From NCBI GenBank assembly GCA_903928445.1, contig CAIYRB010000117.1:1-64000 (forward strand): 64,000 bases of DNA, in the 5' to 3' direction. Positions within the stretch are counted from its first letter, which is position 1. Each line of letters starts with the position of its first letter. The position numbers and the translations under genes were made by a program. The DNA comes from an uncultured Pseudomonadota bacterium (GTDB lineage Bacteria > Bdellovibrionota_B > Oligoflexia > Oligoflexales > CAIYRB01). Below are positions 1-11,200 of the stretch, in pieces. Below the pieces are notes generated by a model, which was not told the DNA's origin, did no database searches, and saw only the letters and a program-made list of their open reading frames with translations.

Positions 1-80
1 CTTAGAACATGTCCGAAAATTCCGTGTCTCCCTACTTCCGCGTCTCTGTGGTTAAATTGGGCGTTTGGGTTTGACCCAGC
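1..80. repeat. Dispersed palindromic repeat, copy 1 (decayed right arm)
   Basis: The first 80 bases match one end, one arm and the central loop of the elements at 34455 and 42515. The end begins cttagaacatgtc, the arm contains ctacttccgcg, and the loop reads as the reverse complement of the loop of copies 2 and 3. Beyond about base 80 the second arm is recognisable only as scattered fragments (cgcggaa near 87, gggagggcgggaag near 111), so this copy is degraded. It lies downstream of the minus-strand receiver-PilZ gene. It may begin before the window. Confidence 0.75.
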
Positions 81-167
81 TTCGCGGAATAAAGCCGCTG
101 CCCAAAAACTGGGAGGGCGGGAAGACAGGAGGGCAGGATTTAGGCAACAAAGCCACTACGCTGCGGC

Positions 168-902
168 TTAGAGGTAGTACTGCATTTTGCCGTCGGTATG
201 CGTGGTTTTGGCAATATAGCGCTCCAGACGGCGCTCTGAGTCACCGGAGAAGTCAGCAAAACGCACCCCTATACCGGTCGGTCGATCGGGAGTTTTTTTG
301 TTGAACTTGATGGTGCGGACCACCTCGCCAGTGACCTTGATCGGCTTTTTGTTTCCTGGGAGGTCGAATTCCAGGGTCAAGATCGCTCCGTCTTCGATTT
401 CTAGATCGGTCGATAGGAGGATTCCCGACATCGATAGGTCGCCGATAGGACAGCTTTGATCGACGCCGACAAGGGAGAAGCGAGCGTCGCCCGGGGCATC
501 GACGCGCTCGGTGGTGCGGGTCCTTTGCTCGAGTAACTGCTTTAATTTCTCGATAAAGTATTGTCGTGGCAGGGGCTGCTCGACGAACAAGTCAGCTCCT
601 GCATCTAATGCACCGGAGCGGACCTTGGCCGTGGTCCGCACGCTGGTCAAGACGACTGGCAGCGTGGCTGATTCTGGCTGGGCTTTAAGGTGGCGCGTGA
701 TCTGAATGCCGTCAGCGCCGCCAAAGTCGAGGTTGATCACCACCAGATCGATGGCTTCGCTCGCCAGGATACGACGTGCTTCCTCGTAGTTGGAGGCCGG
801 CTTTACGACCACCCCCATCTTGCGGTATCCCGCTCGATCGAGATCGGTGGTGATGCTTTTGTCGTCGATCGAAAGCATGCGGATGACTTCTTGCGTACTC
901 AT
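168..902 (-). CDS. Pseudo-receiver / PilZ domain protein
   Basis: A 244-residue cytoplasmic protein with an N-terminal CheY-like receiver (about 8-125) and a C-terminal PilZ domain (about 128-235). The PilZ part has both hallmarks of cyclic-di-GMP binding, an RxxxR motif (RTTER, 129-133) and a DxSxxG motif (DLSMSG, 155-160). The receiver keeps the acidic pair D13-D14, but the position of the phosphorylated Asp is Asn57 (spacing to G65 as in CheY D57-G65), and the conserved Lys before Pro is Gln109. It is therefore probably not phosphorylated in the usual way. Inferred role: c-di-GMP effector with a protein-binding pseudo-receiver. It is divergent from tlyA across an AT-rich gap. Confidence 0.85.
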   Translation of the reverse strand: MSTQEVIRMLSIDDKSITTDLDRAGYRKMGVVVKPASNYEEARRILASEAIDLVVINLDFGGADGIQITRHLKAQPESATLPVVLTSVRTTAKVRSGALDAGADLFVEQPLPRQYFIEKLKQLLEQRTRTTERVDAPGDARFSLVGVDQSCPIGDLSMSGILLSTDLEIEDGAILTLEFDLPGNKKPIKVTGEVVRTIKFNKKTPDRPTGIGVRFADFSGDSERRLERYIAKTTHTDGKMQYYL

Positions 903-959
903 GGCGAAACTCCTCGTTCCAGCTGTGGCCCAAAGAGCCTGTCGGCAGCTGCCGGGACG

Positions 960-1039
960 GGTTTAGCGAAATTCCAAATGACTGATTTAAATGTTTGATA
1001 TTATTTGATAAAAAAATATTAATTGCAGGAGGATTAAGT
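960..1039 (+). promoter_or_regulatory. AT-rich promoter region and strong RBS of tlyA
   Basis: The gap between the divergent receiver-PilZ gene and tlyA contains a run of A/T-rich sequence (about 975-1023) suited to a promoter. A perfect Shine-Dalgarno aggagg at 1027-1032 sits seven bases before a GTG at 1040, which decides the tlyA start. No exact -35/-10 pair is claimed. Confidence 0.5.
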
Positions 1040-1792
1040 GTGTCAAAAGGACGCGGCGGCAAAACTCGGCTGGATTTGCGACTCCTGGAGTTAGGGCTGG
1101 CTGATTCCATCGAGGCGGCACAGGCCTTGATTATGGCTGGCAAAGTCGTGGTGGGTGAGCAAAGACAAGACAAGCCGGGCAGCCTGGTTGGGGCCGGGGT
1201 GCCGGTGCGGGTCAAGGACCAGTCGCGTTTTGTCAGCCGCGGTGGGGACAAATTGGCGGCAGCACTCAGCGATTTTGGCCTGGGCGAAGAGGTCCGCGGC
1301 AAGGTGGTGCTGGATGCTGGTGCCTCGACCGGCGGCTTCACCGACTGCTGCCTGGACCTCGGCGCAGCACAGGTCATCGCGGTGGAAATAGGTAGTCATC
1401 AACTGGACTGGAAGCTGCGTCAGGACCCGCGTGTGACGCTGCTTGAGCATACCGATATCCGCAATTTCGATCCCAGCGCCCATCCAGCAATCGGGATGGT
1501 CGTGGCCGACATCAGCTTTAGCTCGCTGGCGCGTCTGGTGCCGGCACTGCGTCGAGCCGCTGCGGCGCCAGGGGTCATTTTTGTCGTTCTGGTGAAGCCT
1601 CAGTTCGAACTCGCCCAGGAGCATATTCCCAAGGGCGGCGTGGTGGTCGATCCGGCGCTGCGACTTGCGGCGGCTGAACAAGTAAAGGCGGCTTTCGCCG
1701 CCATTGGATTCCCGGAGGGCGTCAGCATCGACTCGCGACTGAGCGGGCGCGCTGGCAACCAGGAGATCTTTTACTATGTGCGCGCGCCGTGA
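1040..1792 (+). CDS. tlyA: TlyA-family rRNA 2'-O-methyltransferase / hemolysin A-like
   Basis: A 250-residue protein. An S4 RNA-binding domain fills about the first 60 residues, followed by an FtsJ/RrmJ-like methyltransferase with the SAM-binding motif LDAGASTGGF and the later VKPQFE motif. TlyA proteins 2'-O-methylate 16S and/or 23S rRNA and set sensitivity to capreomycin-type drugs; some were first described as hemolysins. The GTG at 1040 is chosen because of the perfect upstream aggagg; a longer in-frame ATG at 995 would add an AT-rich, non-homologous N-terminus. The gene ends seven bases before the convergent small gene at 1800. Confidence 0.92.
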   Translation: MSKGRGGKTRLDLRLLELGLADSIEAAQALIMAGKVVVGEQRQDKPGSLVGAGVPVRVKDQSRFVSRGGDKLAAALSDFGLGEEVRGKVVLDAGASTGGFTDCCLDLGAAQVIAVEIGSHQLDWKLRQDPRVTLLEHTDIRNFDPSAHPAIGMVVADISFSSLARLVPALRRAAAAPGVIFVVLVKPQFELAQEHIPKGGVVVDPALRLAAAEQVKAAFAAIGFPEGVSIDSRLSGRAGNQEIFYYVRAP

Positions 1793-1799
1793 ACGAGGT

Positions 1800-2066
1800 T
1801 CATTTAGCGTATAGGTGCGCTTCGTTCTTGATGCAAAAGAAGAAGTGAGCCGCGTCCAGAGCATCGACCCAGATCGTGTCGTTTAAGTAGTCGTAGTGCG
1901 CGGCGATCTGCTTTAGATCGATCGCATCCAGGATGATATCGTCGTCGATATCGTAGAGTTCGCACATACTGCTCAACGACAATCGTTGGCCGCGGTATGT
2001 GTCGGGATTGTGACCGAGTTCGAGCAAGGCGGAAGCGAACGCTTCTCTGCTGACCTGCGGGGGCAT
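1800..2066 (-). CDS. Small hypothetical protein
   Basis: An 88-residue acidic protein of unknown function. It has no signal peptide or membrane segment, a predicted helical N-terminus, and an acidic stretch around DIDDDIILDAIDL. The start at 2066 is chosen because a GGAGGAG Shine-Dalgarno overlaps the codons after an upstream in-frame ATG at 2078, making the second ATG the natural start. It stands alone between tlyA (convergent) and the DUF4301-like gene (same strand, 186 bases upstream). No family was recognised. Confidence 0.65.
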   Translation of the reverse strand: MPPQVSREAFASALLELGHNPDTYRGQRLSLSSMCELYDIDDDIILDAIDLKQIAAHYDYLNDTIWVDALDAAHFFFCIKNEAHLYAK

Positions 2067-2252
2067 GAGCTCCTCCAAGGCAACGATGTGGGGTGCATGT
2101 TGTTGCGGGAAAGTGGTTGGGGTCTAAGGCTGGGTATGTCTAAATTCTAACGTGTCTCGGCCTGATGAAACAACGGGAAATCTTTGCAGCGCAGGCCTTT
2201 GACGGCCGGTTAAAGCTGCCCTGACGGGGCGTCAAAAAGAGCGCATACGGAC

Positions 2253-3848
2253 TCAAGCACCGAGCCAGCTGGCCAAGGTGCGGTCGAGGGCGTCTCGTAG
2301 TGTTTTGTGTGGATGGAAGACCTGGCGCGGGACTTCAACAAAGACGGTATTGGCGAAGTCACTGTGGCCGATAAGTTCATAGAGGACCGTTTCGTAGTAG
2401 ACCACCGCTTGACCGCGATAGGTCTTCTCCGCCATTAGCCAGAAATGGTGATTCCGCTTGCTGTAGTATTGCGGGTCACTGGTGATCTCAACGGCGCAGA
2501 AGCCTGGATTGAAATGGGTCGCCAGTTCATGATTGGCAAGTTTACCAAGTTTGTCGTCTGGGGTGGCGTGCGGCACTTCTAGGCAAACTTTACCGCGTTT
2601 AGGCCCGCCACACCGGGTGTCGGTATCGCTGTCTGGCATGGTGATAAAACACGGGGTGCCCCCGACGTCTCTTTGCGTGTTTGGAACTTGGCCTAGCACA
2701 TTAACCGGACGCCCATAGAGCTTTTCTAGGCGGTCAAGGGTCAGTGGTTCATCCAGTCGAGCATGAAAGAGCCGAACTTGTAGCAGCCACAGGTGGTACT
2801 CGGGACCGGTAGGAAGAAGGGCCTCTGCCGCGTCTGCCGCGAACCCTGGCTTGGTCAAGTCGAGGGCCCCAGCGAGGCCTGCGGCGATGGCTCCTGCCCG
2901 CGGCAAATCAGCCTGGCTCAAGGCGGCGCGAATGTGTTGCACCGCCGTCAGGATCCGTCGGTGCAAGCAGAGAAAGCGCTGGGTCGCCGCCAAAACCTCG
3001 GGCGAGGTGCCCATGATGTTGTCGATATTACGAATAAACAGTGCATCGCTAGCTGGAAATAGCGTTGAGACCTCGGGAAACAGATGCGCCAGGGAGCCAT
3101 GCCCAGCTGGTACCGGCGAGACCTCGCCATTTTGCTCAATAAATGGCTGGCCGCTGCGCTCGAAGCGAATCGTCGAAAGCGCGGCTCCTTGCTCAAGATA
3201 GGACGTCGGCAGGGCTGTTGCCTGGGTGTGGTTGGCGGCAAGTTCGGCACTTAGGTGCGTGGCAAAGGCCTGTTGCATGCCGGGAGGGGTGACGAATACT
3301 TGGCCGTTTAACCCTGGAAAACAGGTATGTTCCAGATGTTTCATCGCCAAAAAACTAATGCCTTCGCGAGCACAGGGCATAAGCGCCTTTGGCAGGTGCA
3401 GATGCTCGCTTAGTTCTTTGAGCTCGCTGCTGTTTAGATACGCCAGTTTGCTCGGCTGTGCCACTAGCTCGGCGAGCTGGGAGGGGAGCGGCCAGGCCGA
3501 TGCACCCTCGTTGGCCAGCGCCGTAAGGCCACCGATCGCCGCATGTTGGTCGCCCTGCTCCAAGGCCTCGCTCAAAGCATATAAGGGTTGCGAGTAGCGA
3601 CTGGCGGCCCCTGCGGCTGGAACAAACGCGACGTAGCCACCCGCCCATGGCTTGTTGGAAGCTTCTGTAAACGCTGGCTCCGGAAGCACCCCACCGTTGT
3701 CTATTCGACACGTGTCGAGGATCGGAAAGGTCGGCCGCTGGTTCTGCCGCAGTGCGGTGTGCAATAAATCGGCGTGGTAGCTCAAGCTTGCTTGGTTTAA
3801 TCCAAGTCGCTGGATACTGGCTTTAAATGGATCGAGTCGTTTGGCCAT
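2253..3848 (-). CDS. DUF4301-like protein (putative nucleotidyltransferase fold)
   Basis: A 531-residue cytoplasmic protein. An early glycine/alanine-rich motif PAAGAASR (77-84) resembles the nucleotide-binding loop at the start of NTP-transferase folds. Later come GHGSL (about 250) and RNIDNI (about 273), the pattern of the DUF4301 family. The C-terminal quarter is rich in aromatic and histidine residues. Its substrate is unknown. The ATG at 3848 lies 52 bases inside the upstream gene, so the two are probably translationally coupled. Family assignment is from motif memory and would need a profile search. Confidence 0.65.
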   Translation of the reverse strand: MAKRLDPFKASIQRLGLNQASLSYHADLLHTALRQNQRPTFPILDTCRIDNGGVLPEPAFTEASNKPWAGGYVAFVPAAGAASRYSQPLYALSEALEQGDQHAAIGGLTALANEGASAWPLPSQLAELVAQPSKLAYLNSSELKELSEHLHLPKALMPCAREGISFLAMKHLEHTCFPGLNGQVFVTPPGMQQAFATHLSAELAANHTQATALPTSYLEQGAALSTIRFERSGQPFIEQNGEVSPVPAGHGSLAHLFPEVSTLFPASDALFIRNIDNIMGTSPEVLAATQRFLCLHRRILTAVQHIRAALSQADLPRAGAIAAGLAGALDLTKPGFAADAAEALLPTGPEYHLWLLQVRLFHARLDEPLTLDRLEKLYGRPVNVLGQVPNTQRDVGGTPCFITMPDSDTDTRCGGPKRGKVCLEVPHATPDDKLGKLANHELATHFNPGFCAVEITSDPQYYSKRNHHFWLMAEKTYRGQAVVYYETVLYELIGHSDFANTVFVEVPRQVFHPHKTLRDALDRTLASWLGA

Positions 3849-5071
3849 GAGTCCGATCTTGCCACCGGCACTGCGTCGTGCGCAATCCCCAAAAGCGAGG
3901 CCATGTCGCTAACCACCCGGCGTAGCCAAACCGAGGGTTCCTTCGCTAGCAGGGTTTTTATGGTTTGATGCAGAGTCGCCTCTGGCCCTAGCTCTGCTAA
4001 CTGGCCAAGGGCCGCCCTTAAACCCAATGGCGTCAGTGGCCTAAGGTTTAAGATCAGGTCTTCTACTTCAGTCGTTGACAGGGCTAGCGATCTGATCACG
4101 CTGGCTTGAAATGAAGCATTTAAGCTGCTCAGTTCCGCAAGGTCGATAGCAAGGCCGGCTGTTTCTTGACGGGCGAACGCCTCGGCCGTGAGCTCTTCAG
4201 CAAGTGGTAGGGCACGCCAGGTACTTAGGCCGCGCTCCAAGTTGATCAGGTGATGCCGTGCGAGCTCATGGCACAGTGCCGTCACACTTGTGTCGAGCAA
4301 GAAGCCTTTTTCGTCTGGAAATGCCGCACGCAGCTGTGTGGCTATCTGCCGGGTGTTCATCGTCTTATGGCTGGCGACCCTTAGGAGCAGGTCGAACAGC
4401 CAGGTGATGCCATGCGTGCGAATGAGGGTCATCCAGGGCTCAGAGACGGTCGCGAGGATGTAACGCAAACGCTCTTGCTGCAACAGCGTCGGGGCCCTTC
4501 GCAGTTGTTGACTCAACTGGTAGACGGCGGCAGCGATGAGTGCATCGAGTTCGGGGAGAAAACGAGGGTCCTGACCGGCGTCTACCTCGTCGTCAGCAAA
4601 TATCTGCTGCAGCGCTTGCTTGATCCTGGCAATCAGGTGCCAGCCAAGGCCAAGGTCCAGGCGCAGGGTCGACTCGTCGCAGGCGGTTGCCGTGGCGATA
4701 CAGATATAGCGCAGAAATGCTTGGTCACTTGCCTCGCCAGGCAGGCTTTGCTCGGGAATATACTGGCGTACGCATGGTAACAAGGCGCGCGCCAGGCTTT
4801 CCGCAACCGGTCTTGGCAATTGAAAGCTCGTCGCTAAATGGTCGATTAAGACGCTTGCAAACAGTGGTGTTGCGGTCCACAAGGAGTGGCGTAGCAGGGC
4901 GTAGATGAGGTCGCACTCCACCCCCTCCAAGATGCCCTCGCCGATCATCCCGGGAGCCTGAAAGGGTGCTGCGGCTTTAGCAAAGATTGCGGCCAGACCA
5001 GCGGCTTTGGTACCCATGTCTGGGCGGCTGAGAAACGCTTGACGATGTGCTAATTTTTGCAATGCAGCCAT
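3797..5071 (-). CDS. Hypothetical helical protein
   Basis: A 424-residue protein rich in Leu and Ala, predicted almost wholly alpha-helical, with no signal peptide or clear membrane span. No family recognised. A good Shine-Dalgarno (gggaggt) precedes the ATG at 5071. It overlaps the start of the DUF4301-like gene downstream by 52 bases, so the two probably form a bicistronic unit. It is divergent from the giant TPR gene across a 157-base gap. The helical content could suggest a scaffold, but there is no direct evidence. Confidence 0.7.
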   Translation of the reverse strand: MAALQKLAHRQAFLSRPDMGTKAAGLAAIFAKAAAPFQAPGMIGEGILEGVECDLIYALLRHSLWTATPLFASVLIDHLATSFQLPRPVAESLARALLPCVRQYIPEQSLPGEASDQAFLRYICIATATACDESTLRLDLGLGWHLIARIKQALQQIFADDEVDAGQDPRFLPELDALIAAAVYQLSQQLRRAPTLLQQERLRYILATVSEPWMTLIRTHGITWLFDLLLRVASHKTMNTRQIATQLRAAFPDEKGFLLDTSVTALCHELARHHLINLERGLSTWRALPLAEELTAEAFARQETAGLAIDLAELSSLNASFQASVIRSLALSTTEVEDLILNLRPLTPLGLRAALGQLAELGPEATLHQTIKTLLAKEPSVWLRRVVSDMASLLGIAHDAVPVARSDSWPNDSIHLKPVSSDLD

Positions 5072-5228
5072 GTAGTACCTCCCTGCGGCGATTATAGCTG
5101 ATCCCGGTCCAACCTACGAAAGTTAAGCTTTCGCTCGGTCCTACCGACAACCATTCCAGGCCCCTTGAGGACAGCGATGGCGCTGTCTAAAACGGATAGG
5201 GCTGAACATAATCAGGCCAAATCAGCTC

Positions 5229-8200
5229 GTGTTTTGTGCCTTTTTAGGAACGGGTCCATTGAGTCGCGATAAGGATAAAGAACTTCATGCAGTGTTGGGT
5301 GGGCTTGGCTTTACGCCGGAGAACCACCAGACATGGACGCTGTGGCGGTTGCCGGAGCCTTTGACGGAGCGTCCGCCGTCAAAGGTCCAGGGCAAGGCCA
5401 GTAAGCGCCATCCGAGCCAGCTGCCGAGCCCCTGGCGCATCAGCCACATTGAACTGGCCGAACAAAAGAATTCATTGAAGCTGCATCGTCTTCGCATCGA
5501 ACTGGATCAAAAGGCATTGCTTGCCAATCTTGATGCTTTGACCAAGAAGTATTTCGGTTCGCGCACGATTGCTGACTTCGTCTACACGGTTGACGGTGCT
5601 GTCTGGTGTCTATTCGAGTTCACTAATCCTAATTACAAAGAGCGAGACGGGGAAGCGCCGCGTCCAGGAGAAGCCCCGCCGCCCCTAGCTGGAGTCACCG
5701 CCCAGGGTCGAGGCTTCGCCGGCTTTAAATGTCGGGTCGTCGCCGAAGGAGCACAGGCGCAGGTGGTGGTTTCCGAACTGTTTGGCTGCGGCTTTGTGCC
5801 CCATGCCTTCGCATCGATGCCGCTGCGGTTTTGGTCTGATGCCATTTCGCTGCGAACATTGGGTCAGCTCACCATCCAAGAATTTGCTCCAGCTTCGCTC
5901 TACGAACTCAGCTTTCCTTTAATCGTTCCGGTGCTGATCCATCTAGGCGAGTGCGGCGTCAGCCCGGCCCATTTGTTGGCACTGCAAGGTGCACTAGGCA
6001 AGACCCGGGCTGCTTATAGTCCGACGGTTTTGGCTGGCGAGGCGGGATTTGTCTTGTGCTTGGGCGGTGACGACGCCCTCGGTGACGCGGCGCTGAGTGA
6101 GGTCGTTCTCACACCTTTGGAGGTCCTTGAAGCAAGAGAAAAGGCCGACGTGTGTCGTCCTATCGATGGGTTGATCAGCGCAGGAAAGTTGAACGAGGCA
6201 CTCCAAGCGTCGCGCCGACAGTTTGACTCAAGTAGCCAGGCATTGTTTATTATGCGCCGTCTTGCCTTGCTGCAGGTGATTGGAGTCTCAGGTGACTATC
6301 CAGATTTTGCCGCCGCAGCGTTGCGCCGAGAGGGCGAGCATAAGCTGTTTTTAGCGGCTGCAGCGGCTCTCGCGATCAAATCTGGAGATCGGCCGCGCAT
6401 ACTAGAAAATCTGTCTGCCCTCGGCGGGCTTCTCATGGATGATGTGCGCAGTGCCGAGCATCTCTTCACCTTCGAATTGGTTCTGCCGGAGCTGCTTGGC
6501 GACGCTTGGAGCCTGGAGAGTCCGGATAAGGCCTCTGACTGTTACCATCGTATTATGGAGAAACGCGGCGACATGCCGCGCGTCCTGCGCAAGCTGATCT
6601 ATTTGGCTCGGGTTTCGAATAAGGCTGCTTCGGAGTCTGCTTATCTGCACCGGCTTGCCGCAGTGGAGCGAAGACGAGGCGAACTAGCTCGGCTTAATTT
6701 TCGTCTGGCGGAGTTGCGTAGCGGCGTGCCGGGCGGCTCCGAAGAGGCTATTGGCTTGGCCCAGAAGGCTCTAAGGCTTGATCTCAACATGCATGAAGCC
6801 GCTTTACTAACAGCCGTGCTTCAGGTCGAAAAGGGGCGCTTTGAGGAGGCGATCAAGGGGCTTGACCGGTTGCTCAAGGATAAAAACCTGAGTCTCAGTG
6901 TGATCGGTCGCCACGCGATGGAGGCGATGATCGGTCATATCTGGAACCATAACCTAGGTCGCCCTGACCTGGCCGAAAGACGTTATGAAGCCGCGATCAG
7001 CTACAACGCATTTGACTTGACCTCGCTACGCGAACTAGAACGAATTTACCGAAATTTTGCTCGCAAGACGGATTTGGCGCGCATTCTAGATATGCAGTTC
7101 AGCTATTATGAAAAGCACCAAAATCCCGAACAACTAAAGCCGCTGTTTGATGAACTAGTGGTATTGTTTCGCGGCGAGCTAAATCAGCCAAAGCGTGCTC
7201 TGGAGCTATATCAGAGGTTTCTTGCCGCTAGCACCATTGAAGCCCCGGATCTCGACTTGCTGCTCGGCTGGAATGACCTGGCTATCGATTGGCCATCGAT
7301 CTATAACATGCTGCTGGCTAAGCTGCAGAGTGTCCCACCGGGCAAGCGCAGGGCCGATGTGCTTTGCCGGCTGGCGGAGATTTGCCGTGATAAATTGGGC
7401 GATGATGCCGCCGCGATCCGTCATTTACATGCCGCCAATCGCGAAGGTTCGATCGATAGCAGTGGCTTTGCGTTCTTGATCGAAAAAATGGCTAAGGAAC
7501 AAGACTACAAATCATTGGTTCAGATCTATCAGCGTCGCATCAAGCAGGTTCCCGCTGCCGAGCAACATCAGCTGCTACTCGAACTACTGTCGCTGCCGGG
7601 CGAACTCACCGACCTCCAGCGCGACGTGCTCGCCGTCCAGATCCTGAACATCGATCAGGAAGCGGATACGCCGGCTAAACAACGATTTGAACGGTATCAG
7701 GGCGAGGATGATGTCAAGGGCATTGCTCGCATCCTGGCAATTCTGCTCGAACAGCGTCAGCTGACCTCCTTTGAGCAGATCAAATGGATAGACTATGCAT
7801 TGCAGTGCTTGGCTGGCTGCGACAGCCGCGAGCGATTTTTGCACATGGACGTCTTGTATCGTCGGCAATTGCAGCTGAGCGAGGATCAAGTCGGTATCCT
7901 ACAAAAGGCCTTGGCCGCCTTGTATGAAGGCGGAGATCGCGATTCGTTGATTTTTTATGTCCAGTCATTGTTAGGTCATGGCTTGCTGCCAAACCTCACC
8001 GAGCGTGCAGTCGAAGCGCTGCTCGACAAGCAGGACCAAGACTTAGCCTTGTATCACGAGCTGATGTCGATGAAGGCACAGGTCGCTAGCATCGCAGCAA
8101 CCCATGCCAGGATTGCTGCTGTGCTTTACGCAAAACGCCAGTTCCAAGAGGCGAAAACCGAGCGGATGTTGGCGCGGCTGTGTGTCCTCGTTGCCTGTGC

Positions 8201-11200
8201 TGAGGACGACTTGATAGAGCTTCGGGCCTTGGTCAGCCGCAGTGGTCACTGGGACTTGCTAGCCAAGGCCCTGCAGAAGCAGGCCGACCTCGAAGACGAG
8301 CGGCGGCGCAAGTTCAAGGTGCTTGAACAGCTGGGGATGGTCTATTGGCACGAAATGAGTGATCATGGCCGGGCCCGTGAGACTTTTCGGTCGGCCTTAG
8401 CCTTGGCGCCGGAGCCACACAAGATCAAGCTAATTTTGGCGACATTGGCTAGTGAAATGGACGACCGCGAAGACGAGGTCAGGCAGTACTTCGATTTCCT
8501 GCAAGACGCTGCCTCGACCTTGGATGTGCCGGCGATGACCCGAACCGTTGGACGTCTACTTAAGCTTAACGAGGATGCGTCAACGATTCAGCGCTTGATC
8601 CAGCCGCACGTTGAGCTCGCATACAACCGTGGCTTGTGGGAAATGGCCGGAAGGTTGGCTGCAGTGCTCCTTGACAATGGTCTGGTCTCCAGCGAGCTGC
8701 ACAAGATTGCGATGAAGGCGGCAATCGTGTCGCGTCACCCTGATCAACTGATCAGCCACTGGTGGCGGGGCTTAGCTTGCGTCGCAAATAAATCGAAACT
8801 GCGCGTCTACCTTACTGAAACCAGCGCGCTGCTCGAAAAGTCTGAATTTAAACACCTAATGCTTGCATGCTATCAGGCTGCCTTCGAACACCAGATTGGC
8901 GACCGTATCGGGCCAAAGATTAAACATGAACTCATATTGCAATACGCTGCCCTGCTATTTGATCAAGAGGCCACCAGGACCACGGCCATGACCGTATATG
9001 CCGAGGCCTGCGCTGCTGAACCAGACGACTACCGAACCTGGATGCCGCTGTATTTTTTGTTGATCGAATACGGCACACCCTCAGAGCGGCTTGAGCATTT
9101 GCGCGTGATCCTACCAAAGCTTAAGGCTGACCCACGACCCTTGAAATCATTTCCCTTGACGATCGAGTCCCTCCAAGTCGAGGTCAACGAACTAGAGAAG
9201 CAGCTAAAGCAGGACATTAAACAGGGCCGCTCCAAGCCAGCCCGTGACGCCGTAGCTAGCCTTCCCATGCCCAGCAAAGCGGGGTATTCGCCGGTGGACG
9301 CCGCAGATTCAAACGTGCCTTTGTCGCTGCACTCAGTCAAAGCGGCTGCCCCGATGCAGCAGCCTGTGACGGAGTTGCAGGTACCAGTGTCCATGGACCC
9401 TGTGACGCCGGGAGGTTCGGTGCCCGGGCTGCGGCCTCCGGCGCAAGCCGATACTTACCGCCGTGACGCCGACAGTCAAGGCGAGCTCGAGGTCGCAGCG
9501 CAGGCTGAACGGTATGATCCGATCTTGCCTGTGGATATGTCCTGGGACTTGGATGCGCAGCCGCAGCTGACCTTAGGTGGGTCAGAGGCGCCGCCTAGCG
9601 CGGCCACTCCCCCGGCGATGACTTCAGGACTTTCATTCTCTGCTGCGGCTAGAGCCGATGTTGGCAGCGCCCCAACGTCGCAGGATGGAGGTACGGTTCT
9701 GCCCATGAAGCGCCAGGCTCTTGCGCCCATGGTCGCGCAGGAAGCCGCAGCCAACACCACAATCAATCCGATGCTGCTGCAAGACCTCGACTTCTCCGTG
9801 CAGCACGTCGGCGGAGAAGGCCGAGGCTTTGGTAGCTCCGCGCAGGTCGCTGTTCCAGCGCCGCCGACCTTTGATCTGCCGGAGGAGTCGGCGGGAGGTT
9901 TGTCGCTCGACTTAGGCATGTTTGTCCTGCCCAAGTCAAAAGCACCACCCGCACCGAAGTCCCCCACGGGCGACGGCATCACCCCTAGCGCTTCACCCAT
10001 AGACTTAGGGCCGTTGGCTGGACATTCACCCATGTCATTGCCGGGTTTTGACCTGCAGATGGAACCGTTCGCCGCCGCTGGTGAGTCTGCGCCTAGTGCG
10101 TTCGACGCACCCCCTGCCGCCGTCCGCCCCGAGGCGCCTGCGCCCGATCGCACTGGCGTTGAGCTTAAACTCTATGAGGCTATCGAGGTCGATGCCCCGG
10201 TAGCATTCGACCTTGAGCAAACAGAGGCTCCTCCAGAGACTGGTCAGGAAGCCTATGAGTCGCCCATGGCATCCGAGGATGTTCAGCTTTCAGATGATGA
10301 ACTGTCACTTTATGAGGATGGCCAAAGTCCACCCTCCCGCGTCAGGCCGAAACCGCCGGAAGCCCCAGCTATGAGTCCGAAACCCAAGGTCGAGCAGGGC
10401 CAAATCGAGGCGAGGCTCCAAGATAGCGAAGCTAGTTCTGAACGGGCGCCCACCGGCAACGACATGACCGTTGCAATGGCATCTTCCCCCACCGGGGTGG
10501 GTTACTCGGACCTTGGCATTCGACCGGAGGAAGATCACACCGGCGACTCCATGTCGATTGCTCCGCGTAAATCGGTTTTTGGGGTCAACGTCGGTACCGA
10601 AGGCGCCGAGAGCGATTGGCGGTTGGCGGTGATAAAAGGCGACTTTAATGCCGACCTGACCAGTCGACTGCTGCAGCAGGCCTTTGCCAGTGAATTAGAA
10701 AAGCATCTCGCCATTCAATGTGTCGCCTTGGTCGGAGGCAACTGCGACCGTTTGAGTCAATGGCATTGGCGAGTCTGGCGTAAGCCAGACGAGTTTGGCT
10801 ATCCCCTAAACGGCAAGGACCGGTTTCCAGCGCAGTCGAGTCCGCCGATTCTGCACTCGACGCTACATAAATTTATCATCATGGCGACACCGCTCCTGGT
10901 TAAGGTCTTTCGCGATCGCTTCTCCTTAAGTCTTTTACAAAGAAAGCTGAGCCTTAGCTCAGCGCAGTTAAATAAATTGCGTAAGCCGCTGGCATGGGAC
11001 AAGGGTCTGCTTAAAGAGGTCGGGTTGCACTTGTTTGCGGAGCGTCTTTCGGAGCAAAATTTCGAGATTTTCAGCTTGAATGGTTTAGGCGGAGAGTTGT
11101 TTTACGATGGCTTGCGTCGATCGATCTACCTCGATGAGGTTTACTTTCGCAAGGTCCCGCCGAGCCACCTATTCCATCGCCTGCTTGGGCTGATTTGGTC

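Noticed and set aside
9476-10153. 225-codon open frame antisense to the TPR gene
   Set aside because: Low-complexity frame opposite the disordered linker; no RBS and no domain signal.
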